Source of the DNA: Chitinophaga pinensis
Lineage (GTDB): Bacteria > Bacteroidota > Bacteroidia > Chitinophagales > Chitinophagaceae
Direction of reading: 5' to 3'
Length of the DNA stretch: 64,000 nt
Assembly (NCBI RefSeq): GCF_007896845.1
Contig: NZ_VOHS01000001.1
Location: forward strand, 124,001 to 188,000
This document shows positions 34,775 through 45,333 of the stretch, in pieces. The notes under the pieces were generated by a model, which saw only the letters and a program-made list of their open reading frames with translations, did not search any database and was not told the origin of the DNA. The position numbers and the translations under genes were made by a program. The stretch's first letter is position 1. Each line of letters begins with the position of its first letter.

Positions 34775-36349
34775 TCAGGATGCCGGCAACAGATAGTGCG
34801 CCGCGATTCCACCAAAGGCGGTCACCTGCTCCTGTTCCCAGACCTTGTCTTTCCCCAGCTCGGCGGCCATGATTGCGGCGACCCCGGGAGCCATTTCAAT
34901 GGCTGCGTGTGCGTCAAGTAATAAAGCCCGTAGCCGTCTGGACAACACGTCATCTACAGTGCGGGCCATTTCCTGTTGCACAGCCCAGACTACCTGCGCT
35001 TTTATATAAGGCAATGCCGGATGCAAGGCATCCTTCAGATCCGGACGTGTATTGATCAGCGTTTCCAGTTGAGCGGCATCACTTCCATATACATCGAGCG
35101 GTACTGGCGCTGCATGTGCTGTCGTGTATCCATGTATATGCAAGGTTTCTGTTCCGCAGGGAATAGCGGCTAGTCCGGCACTACTGATGGCCATGTCCAC
35201 CGTATCTTCCGCCATTTTACGGAAGGTGGTCCACTTACCACCGGTAATAGTAATCAATCCGGAATGGGCGACGATGATCTTATGACTACGTGATATTTCC
35301 TTCGTACTATCTGCATCTTTCTGTGGAGCGGCCAATGGTCGCAGCCCCGCATACACGCTGAGCACATCTGCACGGGTAGGAGCCTTTCGCAGATAACCAG
35401 CTGCCGTTTGCAGGATGAAGTTGATCTCTGTCTCCAGTGCCTGTGGTTCCAGACTATGTTCATTCAATGGTGTATCAGTGGTTCCTACCAGTACTTTCCC
35501 ATGCCATGGCAAAGCAAAAAGCACCCGTCCATCCGCTGTTTTAGGAATCATTAACGCGCTGGAACTGTCAAGGAATGCAGCATCCAGTACCAGATGGACG
35601 CCCTGACTCGGACGAATAGTTGGCCTTGCCCCCGGTTCGTCCATCTGTAATACTTCGTCGGCAAATACACCGGTGGCATTGATGACCGCCTTTGCCTGTA
35701 ATTGATATTCTTCTCCGGTTTCAAGATCTGTAGCGCTGATGCCATTGATCCTGCCTTCTCCGTTTTTCTGTAAACCGTTAACTTTAAAATAGTTGAGTAA
35801 TACGGCGCCCTTTTCGGCGGCTGTCTGTGCGATATTAATTGCCAGACGGGCATCATCAAATTGTCCGTCGTGATAAACAATACCACCTTTCAGCTTCTCT
35901 GTGCGTATAGCCGGCAATGCGGTGATCACTGCCTCGCGACCTATGATCCTTGAGGGTCCCAGACTAAGCCGTCCTGACAGCAGGTCATAAAGTTTGAGGC
36001 CGATTCCATAGAAAGGCCCTTGCCACCATTTATAATATGGAATGATAAATTCCTGATCATGTGCGAGGTGTGGTGCGTTCGCCAGCAAAAGTCCTCTTTC
36101 GTGTAATGCTTCTTTTACAAGGCCGACATCTCCCTGCGCTAAATAACGGACCCCTCCATGTACAAGCTTGGTGCTTCGGCTGGAGGTGCCTTTTGCAAAA
36201 TCTGATTGTTCCAGTAACAGGGTACGAAAGCCTCTTTGTGCGGCATCCATGGCAACACCAAGTCCGGTTGCGCCACCGCCGATTACAATAATATCCCAAA
36301 CGACTGATGCCGTATTGCCGATCTGTTGTTTAAAGGTTAACCTGTTCAT
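34775..36349 (-). CDS. glpD: FAD-dependent glycerol-3-phosphate dehydrogenase
   Basis: A 524-residue flavoprotein that oxidises glycerol-3-phosphate to dihydroxyacetone phosphate at the membrane and passes electrons to quinone. The FAD-binding start is WDIIVIGGGATGLGVAMDAAQRGF; other matches are SDFAKGTSSRSTKLVHGGVRYLAQGD and VLSVYAGLRPLAA, followed by TITGGKWTTFRKMAEDTVD and the C-terminal GlpD domain (VDDVLSRRLRALLLDA). It is the first gene of the glp run, so the promoter should be in the gap shared with the divergent regulator gene. Confidence 0.96.
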   Translation of the reverse strand: MNRLTFKQQIGNTASVVWDIIVIGGGATGLGVAMDAAQRGFRTLLLEQSDFAKGTSSRSTKLVHGGVRYLAQGDVGLVKEALHERGLLLANAPHLAHDQEFIIPYYKWWQGPFYGIGLKLYDLLSGRLSLGPSRIIGREAVITALPAIRTEKLKGGIVYHDGQFDDARLAINIAQTAAEKGAVLLNYFKVNGLQKNGEGRINGISATDLETGEEYQLQAKAVINATGVFADEVLQMDEPGARPTIRPSQGVHLVLDAAFLDSSSALMIPKTADGRVLFALPWHGKVLVGTTDTPLNEHSLEPQALETEINFILQTAAGYLRKAPTRADVLSVYAGLRPLAAPQKDADSTKEISRSHKIIVAHSGLITITGGKWTTFRKMAEDTVDMAISSAGLAAIPCGTETLHIHGYTTAHAAPVPLDVYGSDAAQLETLINTRPDLKDALHPALPYIKAQVVWAVQQEMARTVDDVLSRRLRALLLDAHAAIEMAPGVAAIMAAELGKDKVWEQEQVTAFGGIAAHYLLPAS

Positions 36350-36671
36350 AGTGAGGAAAATACTTTAATTTTCTTTTAATTGGTTTCAGTTTATTTCATC
36401 CACACGAGAAAAAAACATAAGGGGCGCTGGCGGTCCCGTTAACCGAAAATAGATGTTTTGTTCCTTCCTTTTCAGGAAGTTAATGCATAAACGATCATTT
36501 ATACATGTTATTCCTGACTTTTTGCTAAATATTTTTTCTGATATGATGTGTTTAATTCAACAACATGAAAGTAATTTTGTAACGAATTGGAAGAAGGCAT
36601 AAGCGTATTTATTCCAAATCTGTTTTAAACAACATTTGCTTTTTTCTACAACTGCTAATTCTTTTACGCAT
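36350..36671. promoter_or_regulatory. Divergent promoter region of the glp cluster and its regulator
   Basis: This 322-base gap separates glpD from the regulator gene and should carry both promoters and any operator. TAATTTTG at 36572-36579 matches the -7 box for the rightward gene. I did not find a convincing pair of operator half-sites by eye. Confidence 0.5.
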
Positions 36672-37442
36672 ATGTCAATGATCAATATTGCAGAAAGGCA
36701 CAAATACATTCTTGACCGTTTATCAGAGAAGGGATATGTGAATGTGGTGGACCTCTGCAAGGAGCTGGATGTTTCCGGTGTTACCATCCGTAAAGACCTC
36801 AAACTGCTTGAAGACAAATCCCTGTTGTTCCGTTCTCACGGAGGAGCTACAGTAAATAATCCGTACATCAATGATAAACCGGTGAACGAGAAGGAAAAGC
36901 TTCGCCGGGATGAGAAAAATAATATCGCAATAGCGGCAGCTGCCATGATTGCACCAAATGACGCTATCATTATATCATCCGGTACAACTGCACTGGCACT
37001 GGCAAGGAATGTGCACCCGAAAGGGCACCTGACAGTAATCACGCCGGCACTGAATGTGGCGCAGGAACTACTAAGGCATCCGGAAATTGAGGTGTTACAG
37101 CTGGGTGGTATCGTAAGAAACAGTTCTGCTTCAGTAACAGGCACTTACGCAGAACGTATCCTTGCTGACTTCTCCTGTTCAAAACTGTTCCTCGGATTGG
37201 AAGGTATTGATATAGAGTTCGGTCTGACCACCACCAACCTGATGGAGGCACAACTGAATGCACGTATGGTGACAGCGGCACAGAAAACAATTGTATTGGC
37301 TGATTCTTCTAAATTTGGCCGTCGCGGTTTTGGGAAGATCTGCGATCTGGAAGATGTAGATGAGATCATCACAGACAGCGGTATATCCGGACATGTTGTG
37401 AAAGCACTTGAAGAAATGGGAATTAACGTCACTATCGTTTAA
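36672..37442 (+). CDS. DeoR/GlpR family transcription regulator
   Basis: A 256-residue regulator. The N-terminal winged helix (about 5-60) reads AERHKYILDRLSEKGYVNVVDLCKELDVSGVTIRKDLKLLE, then SLLFRSHGGA, exactly the DeoR signature region. The C-terminal domain is an ISOCOT/sugar-phosphate-sensing fold (AIIISSGTTALALARNV, FLGLEGIDIEFGLTTTNL, VLADSSKFGRRGF). Members usually repress and are released by a phosphorylated sugar or polyol. Its place next to glpD makes it the likely repressor of the glp operon, with glycerol-3-phosphate as the expected signal. The ATG at 36672 is chosen as it opens the conserved helix. Confidence 0.9.
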   Translation: MSMINIAERHKYILDRLSEKGYVNVVDLCKELDVSGVTIRKDLKLLEDKSLLFRSHGGATVNNPYINDKPVNEKEKLRRDEKNNIAIAAAAMIAPNDAIIISSGTTALALARNVHPKGHLTVITPALNVAQELLRHPEIEVLQLGGIVRNSSASVTGTYAERILADFSCSKLFLGLEGIDIEFGLTTTNLMEAQLNARMVTAAQKTIVLADSSKFGRRGFGKICDLEDVDEIITDSGISGHVVKALEEMGINVTIV

Positions 37443-37450
37443 GAAATAAG

Positions 37451-37478
37451 AAAAGGGAGGGTAGTACCTCCCTTTTTA
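37451..37478 (+). terminator. Terminator after the regulator gene
   Basis: AAAAGGGAGG / CCTCCCTTTT around GTAGTA, followed by TTATTTT. It ends the regulator transcript; the lipoprotein gene at 37493-37789 converges on it. Confidence 0.85.
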
Positions 37479-37492
37479 TTTTCACTGCTGCC

Positions 37493-37789
37493 TTATTTTC
37501 TAAGGGTGCAGATAGTAGTCACTTTAAAGTTAAAAAAAGCCGAGTCTGTTCCGTTGAGGTAATAAGATCTGCCGCTGTAATTCGCATGTCTGAGGAATTT
37601 TTTCATAAAAACTTCTGTCTGACACATCTTTCTGCTACTTGAATCAACCCCGGTTCTCCCGCTATCATAAAGACTATCATAGCGGGTTACACACTCATAG
37701 CAAAACGATTTGGGATTACGGGTGGGTCTGTCCTCGCTTTTGGTACAAGCAGCCAGCAGTAGTATTGCGGGCAATAGTTGTTTTTTCAT
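37493..37789 (-). CDS. Small lipoprotein of unknown function
   Basis: A 98-residue protein with a short lipoprotein signal (MKKQLLPAILLLAAC, Cys15). The mature part is polar and has four further cysteines: FCYEC, KMCQ and TTICTL, in a spacing that could give two disulphides. I recognise no family. The ATG at 37789 is chosen as it opens the signal. It converges with the regulator gene, and a 620-base gap separates it from gltB. The clear lipobox makes it likely to be real. Confidence 0.65.
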   Translation of the reverse strand: MKKQLLPAILLLAACTKSEDRPTRNPKSFCYECVTRYDSLYDSGRTGVDSSSRKMCQTEVFMKKFLRHANYSGRSYYLNGTDSAFFNFKVTTICTLRK

Positions 37790-38411
37790 GTATAGTGGAT
37801 TTAATAGGTAGAAATGTGTCCTATGGGCTCCTGTTGCAACAATATCTATACCAACTTCAACAGCTACCAATACAAAACACTGATAGTCAATACATAAAGG
37901 TGATCAAGTCCACCTATACTCCGGGTATGAAGCATGTATACTTCGGGTATAAGCCGGGTACTCCCTCGCTACGTCCTAAGGGAACCACTTCCATGCTGCT
38001 ACTCCCTGAAACACCCTCATAGTATAACAACTTCTCCATATACAAATCTTTTCCGGGCTATTCCTTTGAAAACAAATTGCTTGTCATCTTCCGGGACAAG
38101 ATAAGTTCCCCTCCATCCAATTGCTTTTTTTGCACATATCCGCTTATTTATCCCCAACACATTAAACATCTTCCTAATCCAACAATACCCTGTAAGCCCC
38201 CAAAAAGGGCACATATCCGGTCGCTCCTTATTTAATTCTAACGAATACCTGTACTTTTTTAATCTTTTCTAAATTTTTGGGGTTATACAAAAACTTTCGT
38301 AAAAAATACCGGCTTCCTTTAGTATCTTTATACCGTTCCCGAAACAATTACGGTACCTCAACCGCCTGGAGTAAGCGGGGAAGGTGTGCCAAGGTCAAAA
38401 AATCTAAACGA
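37790..38411. other. 620-base region upstream of gltB
   Basis: It holds imperfect direct repeats TATACTCCGGGTATGAAG (37916) and TATACTTCGGGTATAAG (37938), and two copies of GCACATATCCG (about 38131 and 38209). The gltB promoter and leader should lie within the right half. An upstream in-frame start exists at 38277, but its residues do not match GltB. I see no RNA gene. Confidence 0.5.
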
Positions 38412-41400
38412 ATGCAAGAAGTGAAGCAATTGCAAGGACTGTATCACCCGGAATTTGAACATGATGCATGCGGAACAGGCTTTACAGCCCACATCAAGGG
38501 CCGTAAATCGCATCAGATCATCCGGGATGCGCTGACCATGTTGGAAAACATGGAACACCGCGGTGCGTGTGGTTACGAACAAAACACAGGTGATGGAGCA
38601 GGTATCCTGATCCAGTTACCACATGAGTTCCTGTACGACGAATGCCTGAAAATCGGCATTAGCCTCCCTGAATTTGGAAAATACGGTGTAGGTATGATTT
38701 TCTTTCCAAAGGAACCTCGCTGGCGCGAAGAGTGTCGCGAGATACTGGACCGTGCGGCCGAGAAACTTGGATTAGAAATACTGGGTTACCGTAAAGTGCC
38801 GGTACGTCCCGATGGGATCGGCGAAGGCGCTCTTTCTGTAGAACCAGAAATTGAACAGGTATTTATCGCCTGTCCTTATCATATTACGGACAACGATATA
38901 TTCGAACGCAAGCTCTTTGTACTGCGCAACTACGTTTCCAAAACCGTTCGCAATACCGTACCAAAAGAGAAGGCGCTCTTCTACATTCCCTCCCTTTCGA
39001 CAAAAACAATCGTATATAAAGGTCAGCTGACAACTTACCAGGTACGTCATTATTATGCCGACCTGAGTGACGAGAAAATGGTATCCGCGTTCGCGCTGAT
39101 CCACTCCCGTTTTGCGACCAATACATTCCCAAGCTGGCGTTTGGCTCACCCGTACCGCTATATTGCGCACAATGGTGAAATCAATACCCTGAAGGGTAAC
39201 CTGAACTGGTTACGCGCCGGTGAAAAAGACTTCGTGTCCAAATACTTCTCTCAGGAAGAAATGGACATGCTCCTGCCACTGGTAGAAGAAGGTCAGTCTG
39301 ACTCCGCCAGTCTGGACAACGTTGTTGAGTTACTGATGCTCTCCGGCCGCTCCCTGCCACATGTAATGATGATGCTGATCCCTGAAGCATGGGACGGTAA
39401 CGACGACATGGATCCGGTGAAGAAATCATTCTACGAATATCACGCCTCTCTCATGGAACCATGGGATGGCCCGGCTTGTATCTCCTTCACAGATGGTAAG
39501 ATCATCGGTGGTACTCTGGACCGTAACGGTCTGCGTCCTGCCCGCTTCGTTATCACTAAAGATGACCGCGTGATCATGGCTTCTGAAGCAGGTGTACTGC
39601 CAATAGATCCTAAAAACGTAAAAGAAAAAGGCCGCCTGCAACCCGGTAAGATGTTCATCGTGGACATGGAACAGGGTCGTATCATCGGTGATGAAGAGCT
39701 GAAAAGGAACATCTGCTCTCAGCAACCTTATGGTGAATGGCTGAATAAATATAAGATCCGCCTGGAAGAACTGCCTGAACCAAGGGTTACTTTCACCCAT
39801 CTGGAACACGATCAGATCTTCAAATACCAGCGCGCTTTCGGTTACTCCACCGAAGATCTGGATACCATCATCGCTCCAATGGCGCTGGATGGTAAAGAAC
39901 CGGTAGGCTCCATGGGTACGGATGCTCCCCTCGCTGTACTGAGCGATCAGCCACAGCACCTGACCAGCTACTTCAAACAGCTGTTCGCACAGGTGACCAA
40001 CCCACCAATTGATCCGATCCGTGAAAAGCTGGTAATGTCCCTCGCTACCTATGTAGGTAACAATGGCAACCTGCTCGACGAAGATCCTCTGCACTGTCAC
40101 GGTCTGGCGCTTCGTCATCCGATCCTGACCAACTTCGAACTGGAAAAGATCCGTAGTATAGATACCGGTCTGTTTCAGGCTAAAACACTCCATACTTATT
40201 TCAGAGCCGACGGTAAACCGGGCTCCATGGAAAAAGGTCTGCAGCGTCTTTGCCGCTATGCGGTAGATGCCGTAGAAGATGGTTTCGAAGTAATCATCCT
40301 GTCTGACAGGGCGATCGACTCTGAACACGCAGCAATTCCTTCCATACTGGCCGCTTCCGCAGTACACCACCACCTGATCCGCAAAGGTTATCGCGGCCAG
40401 GTTGGTCTGATCGTGGAAGCCGGCGATGTCTGGGAAGTGCATCATTTCGCTTGTCTGCTGGGCTTTGGCGTAACTGCCATCAACCCATACCTCGCGCTGA
40501 GCACTATCCGCGACATGAAACTGTATGACAAACTGGAAACGTCTCTGGATGTAGATAAGCTGAAAAAGAACTACATCAAGGCTGTATGTGATGGTTTGTT
40601 GAAAGTATTCTCTAAAATGGGTATCTCCACCCTGCAATCTTATCAGGGTGCACAGATATTTGAAATATTAGGTATCAACCGTCAGGTTGTAGACAAATAC
40701 TTTACTGGCGCCGTATCCCGTATACAGGGTATGGGGCTGGATGAAATTGCCCGTGAAACACTGGCGAAACACTGGATGGGTTATGGCCGTAAGGAAACAC
40801 CTGTACAGCGCCTGACTACGGGTGGTCTCTATCAGTGGAAGAGAAAAGGTGAATTCCACCTCTTCAATCCAACTACCATCCACCTGCTGCAGTATTCAAC
40901 CCGTATGAATGACTACGGCACCTTCAAAAAATACTCTAAAGCCGTAAACGACCAGAGTGAAAAAGCAGCTACCCTTCGTAGCCTCTTCACTTTCAAACGT
41001 ACACGTCCTTCTGTTTCTATTGATGAAGTTGAATCAGCTGAAAGTATCCTGAAGCGTTTTGCTACCGGTGCGATGAGCTTTGGTTCCATCTCTCACGAAG
41101 CACACTCCACACTGGCAATCGCAATGAACCGTATCGGCGCGAAGAGCAATACCGGTGAGGGTGGAGAAGACGAACTGCGTTACGAGCAACTGCCTAATGG
41201 AGACAGCATGCGCTCCGCCATCAAGCAGGTAGCAAGTGCACGTTTCGGTGTAACCAGTAACTATTTAACTAACGCAGACGAGCTCCAGATCAAGATGGCA
41301 CAGGGTGCTAAACCCGGTGAAGGTGGCCAGCTGCCCGGTCATAAAGTAGATGACTGGATCGCTAAAGTGCGCCACGCTACACCAGGTGTTGGTCTGATTT

Positions 41401-42941
41401 CTCCTCCTCCGCACCACGATATCTATTCCATCGAGGACCTCGCTCAGCTGATCTTCGATCTGAAGAATGCCAACCGCGCTGCTCGTATCAGCGTGAAACT
41501 GGTATCCAAAGCGGGTGTAGGTACCATCGCTGCCGGTGTTGCCAAAGCAAAAGCGGATGTAGTCCTGATTGCCGGTTATGACGGTGGTACAGGTGCTTCT
41601 CCGATCAGCTCTATCAAACATGCAGGTCTGCCTTGGGAACTGGGTCTGGCTGAAACACATCAGACGCTGGTTAAGAACAAATTACGTAGCCGCGTAATCG
41701 TACAGACCGACGGTCAGTTGAAAACAGGCCGCGACATCGCTATCGCTACCCTTCTGGGTGCAGAAGAATGGGGTGTTGCTACCGGAGCACTGGTTGTTGA
41801 AGGCTGTATCATGATGCGTAAGTGTCACCTGAATACCTGTCCTGTTGGTGTTGCAACCCAGGATCCTGAACTGCGCAAGCGTTTCAATGGTAACGCTGAT
41901 CACGTAGTGAACTTCTTCAAATTCCTCGTGGAAGAATTCCGTGAGATCATGGCGGACCTCGGTTACCGCAAGGTAAATGAGATGGTAGGTCAGGTAGACA
42001 GCCTCCAGTTACGTGATAACATCTCTCACTGGAAATACAAATCACTCGATCTGTCTCCTATATTATATAGAGAACCTGCTGCTGAAGAAACAGGACTGTA
42101 CAAACAGGAAGAACAGGATCACGGCATCAGCGAAGTGATCGACTGGAGACTGCTGAAAGCAGCACAGCCGGCACTGGAAAAGAAAGCACGTGTATTCCAA
42201 CAGTTCCCTGTAAGAAATACGGACAGAGCTATCGGTACCATCCTCAGTAACGAGATTTCTAAACGTTACGGCGGACCAGGTCTTCCGGAAGATACTATCC
42301 ACTACAAATTCGTTGGTTCTGCCGGACAAAGCTTCGGTGCCTTCAACACCAAAGGTGTGACACTGGAATTGGAAGGTGAAGCAAACGACTACTTCGGTAA
42401 AGGTCTGTCAGGTGCAAAACTGATACTGTACCCTTCTCCTGAAGCTGGCTTCAAAGCAGAAGAAAATATCATCGCAGGAAACGTTGCCTTCTATGGCGCA
42501 ACCTCCGGTGAAGCGTATATCCGCGGTAAGGCTGGTGAACGTTTCTGCGTTCGTAACTCCGGTGCTACTATCGTAACTGAGGGCGTAGGCGATCACGGTT
42601 GTGAATATATGACCGGTGGTAAAGCAGTCATCCTCGGTGAAACAGGCCGCAACTTCGGTGCAGGTATGAGTGGCGGTATTGCTTATGTATATGATGTAAA
42701 TGGTTCTTTTGCAGGACGTTGCAACAAGGAAATGATCGACCTCGATCCATTGGATCAGGATGACGCAGCCGAACTGCAGGACCTGATCACCAAGCATCAT
42801 GCTTACACAAACAGTACTGTAGCCAAATTCATCCTGAAAGACTGGGAAAATCAGCTGCGTCACTTCGTGAAAGTATTCCCGAAAGAATACAAGGCTGTTT
42901 TGCAGGCAAGCAAGGCTGCTGCACAGAAAGTAGAGAAGTAG
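38412..42941 (+). CDS. gltB: Glutamate synthase, large subunit
   Basis: A 1509-residue enzyme. With GltD it makes two glutamates from glutamine and 2-oxoglutarate. The N-terminal class-II glutamine amidotransferase domain has its nucleophile in HDACGTGF (Cys20 of the precursor), which implies removal of a short propeptide. The FMN and 2-oxoglutarate domain includes [17 protein letters not shown] and [14 protein letters not shown], and the 3Fe-4S ligands are Cys1132, Cys1138 and Cys1143 ([12 protein letters not shown]). The C-terminal beta-helix GXGXG domain begins near [14 protein letters not shown]. The ATG at 38412 is preferred, since translation from further upstream would add residues without family similarity. 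gltD follows 33 bases later. Confidence 0.97.
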   Translation: MQEVKQLQGLYHPEFEHDACGTGFTAHIKGRKSHQIIRDALTMLENMEHRGACGYEQNTGDGAGILIQLPHEFLYDECLKIGISLPEFGKYGVGMIFFPKEPRWREECREILDRAAEKLGLEILGYRKVPVRPDGIGEGALSVEPEIEQVFIACPYHITDNDIFERKLFVLRNYVSKTVRNTVPKEKALFYIPSLSTKTIVYKGQLTTYQVRHYYADLSDEKMVSAFALIHSRFATNTFPSWRLAHPYRYIAHNGEINTLKGNLNWLRAGEKDFVSKYFSQEEMDMLLPLVEEGQSDSASLDNVVELLMLSGRSLPHVMMMLIPEAWDGNDDMDPVKKSFYEYHASLMEPWDGPACISFTDGKIIGGTLDRNGLRPARFVITKDDRVIMASEAGVLPIDPKNVKEKGRLQPGKMFIVDMEQGRIIGDEELKRNICSQQPYGEWLNKYKIRLEELPEPRVTFTHLEHDQIFKYQRAFGYSTEDLDTIIAPMALDGKEPVGSMGTDAPLAVLSDQPQHLTSYFKQLFAQVTNPPIDPIREKLVMSLATYVGNNGNLLDEDPLHCHGLALRHPILTNFELEKIRSIDTGLFQAKTLHTYFRADGKPGSMEKGLQRLCRYAVDAVEDGFEVIILSDRAIDSEHAAIPSILAASAVHHHLIRKGYRGQVGLIVEAGDVWEVHHFACLLGFGVTAINPYLALSTIRDMKLYDKLETSLDVDKLKKNYIKAVCDGLLKVFSKMGISTLQSYQGAQIFEILGINRQVVDKYFTGAVSRIQGMGLDEIARETLAKHWMGYGRKETPVQRLTTGGLYQWKRKGEFHLFNPTTIHLLQYSTRMNDYGTFKKYSKAVNDQSEKAATLRSLFTFKRTRPSVSIDEVESAESILKRFATGAMSFGSISHEAHSTLAIAMNRIGAKSNTGEGGEDELRYEQLPNGDSMRSAIKQVASARFGVTSNYLTNADELQIKMAQGAKPGEGGQLPGHKVDDWIAKVRHATPGVGLISPPPHHDIYSIEDLAQLIFDLKNANRAARISVKLVSKAGVGTIAAGVAKAKADVVLIAGYDGGTGASPISSIKHAGLPWELGLAETHQTLVKNKLRSRVIVQTDGQLKTGRDIAIATLLGAEEWGVATGALVVEGCIMMRKCHLNTCPVGVATQDPELRKRFNGNADHVVNFFKFLVEEFREIMADLGYRKVNEMVGQVDSLQLRDNISHWKYKSLDLSPILYREPAAEETGLYKQEEQDHGISEVIDWRLLKAAQPALEKKARVFQQFPVRNTDRAIGTILSNEISKRYGGPGLPEDTIHYKFVGSAGQSFGAFNTKGVTLELEGEANDYFGKGLSGAKLILYPSPEAGFKAEENIIAGNVAFYGATSGEAYIRGKAGERFCVRNSGATIVTEGVGDHGCEYMTGGKAVILGETGRNFGAGMSGGIAYVYDVNGSFAGRCNKEMIDLDPLDQDDAAELQDLITKHHAYTNSTVAKFILKDWENQLRHFVKVFPKEYKAVLQASKAAAQKVEK

Positions 42942-42974
42942 TAACATTCTAACACCACCTAACGAAAGAGACAA

Positions 42975-44450
42975 ATGGGCAAACCAACAGGATTCCTGGA
43001 ATTTACCCGGGAGCTGCCGGGCAAATCTCCTGCAAAGGAAAGAGTCCAACACTATAATGAATTCGTAGAGAAGTTTTCAGAATCAAAGCTGAATGAACAG
43101 TCTGCGCGCTGTATGAACTGCGGCGTTCCTTTCTGCCACAGCGGTTGCCCTCTGGGTAACGTGATCCCTGAATTCAACGATGCGGTGTATCACAAAGACT
43201 GGAAAGAAGCATACGAAATATTAACCAGTACCAACAACTTCCCGGAATTCACAGGTCGTATCTGTCCTGCTCCGTGCGAAAGCGCCTGCGTACTGGGTAT
43301 CAATCAGCCTCCGGTGGCAATCGAAGAAATCGAACGCCATATTATCGAGATCGCATTTGACAAAGGTCTCGTACAGGCTAAAACACCAAGAGTACGTACC
43401 GGCAAGAAAGTGGCTGTTATCGGTTCAGGTCCTGCGGGGCTGGCTGCTGCAGCACAGCTTAACTATGCGGGTCACAACGTAACCGTGTTCGAAAGAGACG
43501 ATGCGCCAGGTGGTCTGCTGCGTTACGGTATCCCTGACTTCAAACTGGAGAAATGGGTGATCGACCGTCGTGTAAAACTGATGGAAGAAGAAGGCGTGGT
43601 ATTCCAGTGTAACGCAAACGTAGGTGTGAATATCGGTGTGAACGATCTGCTGCGTGAATACAACGCGATCGTACTGGCTGGTGGTTCTACCATTCCTCGT
43701 GATCTGGGTATCCCGGGCCGTCAGCTGAAAGGTGTTCATTACGCAATGGACTTCCTGAAACAGCAGAACAAACGTGTAGGCAACCGCGAAGTAGAAGGTG
43801 AAGACATTCTCGCAGGTGGTAAGAACGTGATTGTAATCGGTGGTGGTGATACCGGCTCTGACTGTGTAGGTACTTCTAACCGTCATGGTGCAGTAAGCGT
43901 CACCCAGCTGGAACTCTTGCCAAAACCACCGGGTGAACGTACTTCGTATATGCCATGGCCAACTTATCCTATGGTGTTGAAAACCTCTTCCTCACATGAA
44001 GAAGGTGCTACCCGTGAATGGGCTATCGGCACAAAAGAATTCGTAGGCGACGAAAACGGCAATCTGAAAGGATTAAAAATAGTGAAGCTTGAATGGGCAT
44101 TGGGTCCCGATGGCAGACCAGGTAGCTTTAAAGAAGTTCCGGGTACTGAACAGGAGATCCCTTGCGAGCTGGCATTCCTCGCTATGGGTTTCTTACACCC
44201 TCAACATACCGGCTTGCTGGATGAACTGGGTGTAGACAGAGACGAGCGTGGCAATGTGAAAGCAGGTGAGAAAGCCTTCCAGACCTCCATCTCCAAGGTA
44301 TTTGCCGCAGGCGATATGCGCCGTGGTCAGTCCCTCGTTGTATGGGCAATCAGTGAAGGACGTGAATGCGCCAGAAAAGTGGATGAGTTTCTGATGGGTG
44401 CATCACAGCTTGAAAGTAAAGATCATTCTCTGCAGGCAATGGCTGTGTAA
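42975..44450 (+). CDS. gltD: Glutamate synthase, small subunit
   Basis: A 491-residue FAD and NAD(P)H-binding subunit that feeds electrons to GltB. The N-terminal ferredoxin-like part has the cluster motifs ARCMNCGVPFCHSGCPLGN and GRICPAPCESACVLG. Two Rossmann motifs follow: VAVIGSGPAGLAAAAQL for FAD and VIVIGGGDTGSDCVG for the nicotinamide cofactor. The C-terminal VFAAGDMRRGQSLVVWAI is the second FAD-contact segment. The length is as expected. It forms a two-gene operon with gltB and ends at a terminator. Confidence 0.97.
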   Translation: MGKPTGFLEFTRELPGKSPAKERVQHYNEFVEKFSESKLNEQSARCMNCGVPFCHSGCPLGNVIPEFNDAVYHKDWKEAYEILTSTNNFPEFTGRICPAPCESACVLGINQPPVAIEEIERHIIEIAFDKGLVQAKTPRVRTGKKVAVIGSGPAGLAAAAQLNYAGHNVTVFERDDAPGGLLRYGIPDFKLEKWVIDRRVKLMEEEGVVFQCNANVGVNIGVNDLLREYNAIVLAGGSTIPRDLGIPGRQLKGVHYAMDFLKQQNKRVGNREVEGEDILAGGKNVIVIGGGDTGSDCVGTSNRHGAVSVTQLELLPKPPGERTSYMPWPTYPMVLKTSSSHEEGATREWAIGTKEFVGDENGNLKGLKIVKLEWALGPDGRPGSFKEVPGTEQEIPCELAFLAMGFLHPQHTGLLDELGVDRDERGNVKAGEKAFQTSISKVFAAGDMRRGQSLVVWAISEGRECARKVDEFLMGASQLESKDHSLQAMAV

Positions 44451-44527
44451 ATAGCCATTGCTGCGGATCAAGTTATAATCTAAAGATTCTCATAAGCAGG
44501 TTTAGATTTTGTTGTAACCTTCAGCCG

Positions 44528-44552
44528 GGCCGGGTTTTTACCCGGCCTTTTG
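44528..44552 (+). terminator. Intrinsic terminator after gltBD
   Basis: GGCCGGGT / ACCCGGCC with a short T-rich loop is followed by TTTTG. It lies 78 bases after the gltD stop. Confidence 0.85.
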
Positions 44553-44596
44553 TTTTCCCTTAATGCTCCGTTAATCATCTGTCTCAAATTTGTATA

Positions 44597-44604
44597 TATA
44601 TTTG
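44597..44604 (+). promoter_or_regulatory. -7 promoter box TATATTTG
   Basis: An exact match to TAnnTTTG, 33 bases before the ATG at 44638, giving a leader near 28 bases. No TTTG is seen at the right distance upstream. Confidence 0.45.
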
Positions 44605-44637
44605 AGCTATAAATCATATATCCCTTACCCTTTACCC

Positions 44638-45258
44638 ATGAGAGCATTTCTATTATTTACTATCGCCGTACTGTTCGTACTTCCTACATTTTCTCAATAC
44701 AAAAAAAAGGCTGGCTATACACTCGAACCCGTAGAAGACAAACTGGAGACGCCTAAACAATATCAGAAGATCCTGATTGTGGCAGAAGGAAATATGCAGG
44801 TTCGTATGTACTCCCAGAATCTCGCACAGGAACTCACCCAATACTTCAAAGACCAGAAAATCGAATGTAAATATGAATTCCTCGGAGATCCATCAAAAAC
44901 AGATGTCAACGTTGCACTGGAAAAAGCAAAAAGCTGGAAACCTGATGCAATCATGCGCCTGAAACCAACCGTGTCTGAAGAAAAAGCGATCCAAAAAAGG
45001 AGGGGTTTCAGCAATGGTATCCCGGAGGCCGACAGGTCACTCAGTCAGCGTTCCGTACTGATCAACGTTTTCAATATCACACTGACTGATGCCATAGAAC
45101 TGGTATGGTCTGCTAAACTCTCCGCTGCCTATGAAGGCGCAGATGAAGGTATCTATCAACGTGTTGCCAAAGGCATCATGATCGACCTGAAGAAACAAAA
45201 TGTAGTAAATGGTAAAATACGTCTCGACCCCAGCGATATAAAAGTGCCCATTTTGTAA
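44638..45258 (+). CDS. Secreted protein of unknown function
   Basis: A 206-residue protein with a signal peptide (MRAFLLFTIAVLFVLPTFSQ). The mature part has a strand-helix pattern (KILIVAEGNMQVRMYSQNLAQELTQYF, then CKYEFLGDP and PDAIMRLKP) that suggests an alpha/beta domain sensing or binding something at the envelope. A late IELVWSAKLSAAYEGADEG followed by a helix recalls the C-termini of DUF4136-like proteins, but I am not sure. The ATG at 44638 is chosen for the signal peptide and the promoter box upstream. The next gene also encodes a secreted protein, 75 bases on. Confidence 0.7.
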   Translation: MRAFLLFTIAVLFVLPTFSQYKKKAGYTLEPVEDKLETPKQYQKILIVAEGNMQVRMYSQNLAQELTQYFKDQKIECKYEFLGDPSKTDVNVALEKAKSWKPDAIMRLKPTVSEEKAIQKRRGFSNGIPEADRSLSQRSVLINVFNITLTDAIELVWSAKLSAAYEGADEGIYQRVAKGIMIDLKKQNVVNGKIRLDPSDIKVPIL

Positions 45259-45319
45259 TCGTCGCTGCCCGGTCCCAAAAGACAAAACGCGAAGTAATAA
45301 ATGCCTTCCCTAAAAACAG

Positions 45320-45327
45320 TACATTTG
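45320..45327 (+). promoter_or_regulatory. -7 promoter box TACATTTG next to a start codon
   Basis: An exact TAnnTTTG match that ends 6 bases before the ATG at 45334. If used, the mRNA would have almost no leader. Confidence 0.4.
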
Positions 45328-45333
45328 TTGCCT

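Noticed and set aside
37639..38022. 127-codon open frame on the plus strand
   Set aside because: It runs antisense through the small lipoprotein gene and into repeats; its translation has no protein-like pattern.
38277..38411. Longer N-terminus for gltB
   Set aside because: The extra 45 residues are basic and unlike GltB; the enzyme must expose Cys close to its N-terminus, so the ATG at 38412 fits better.
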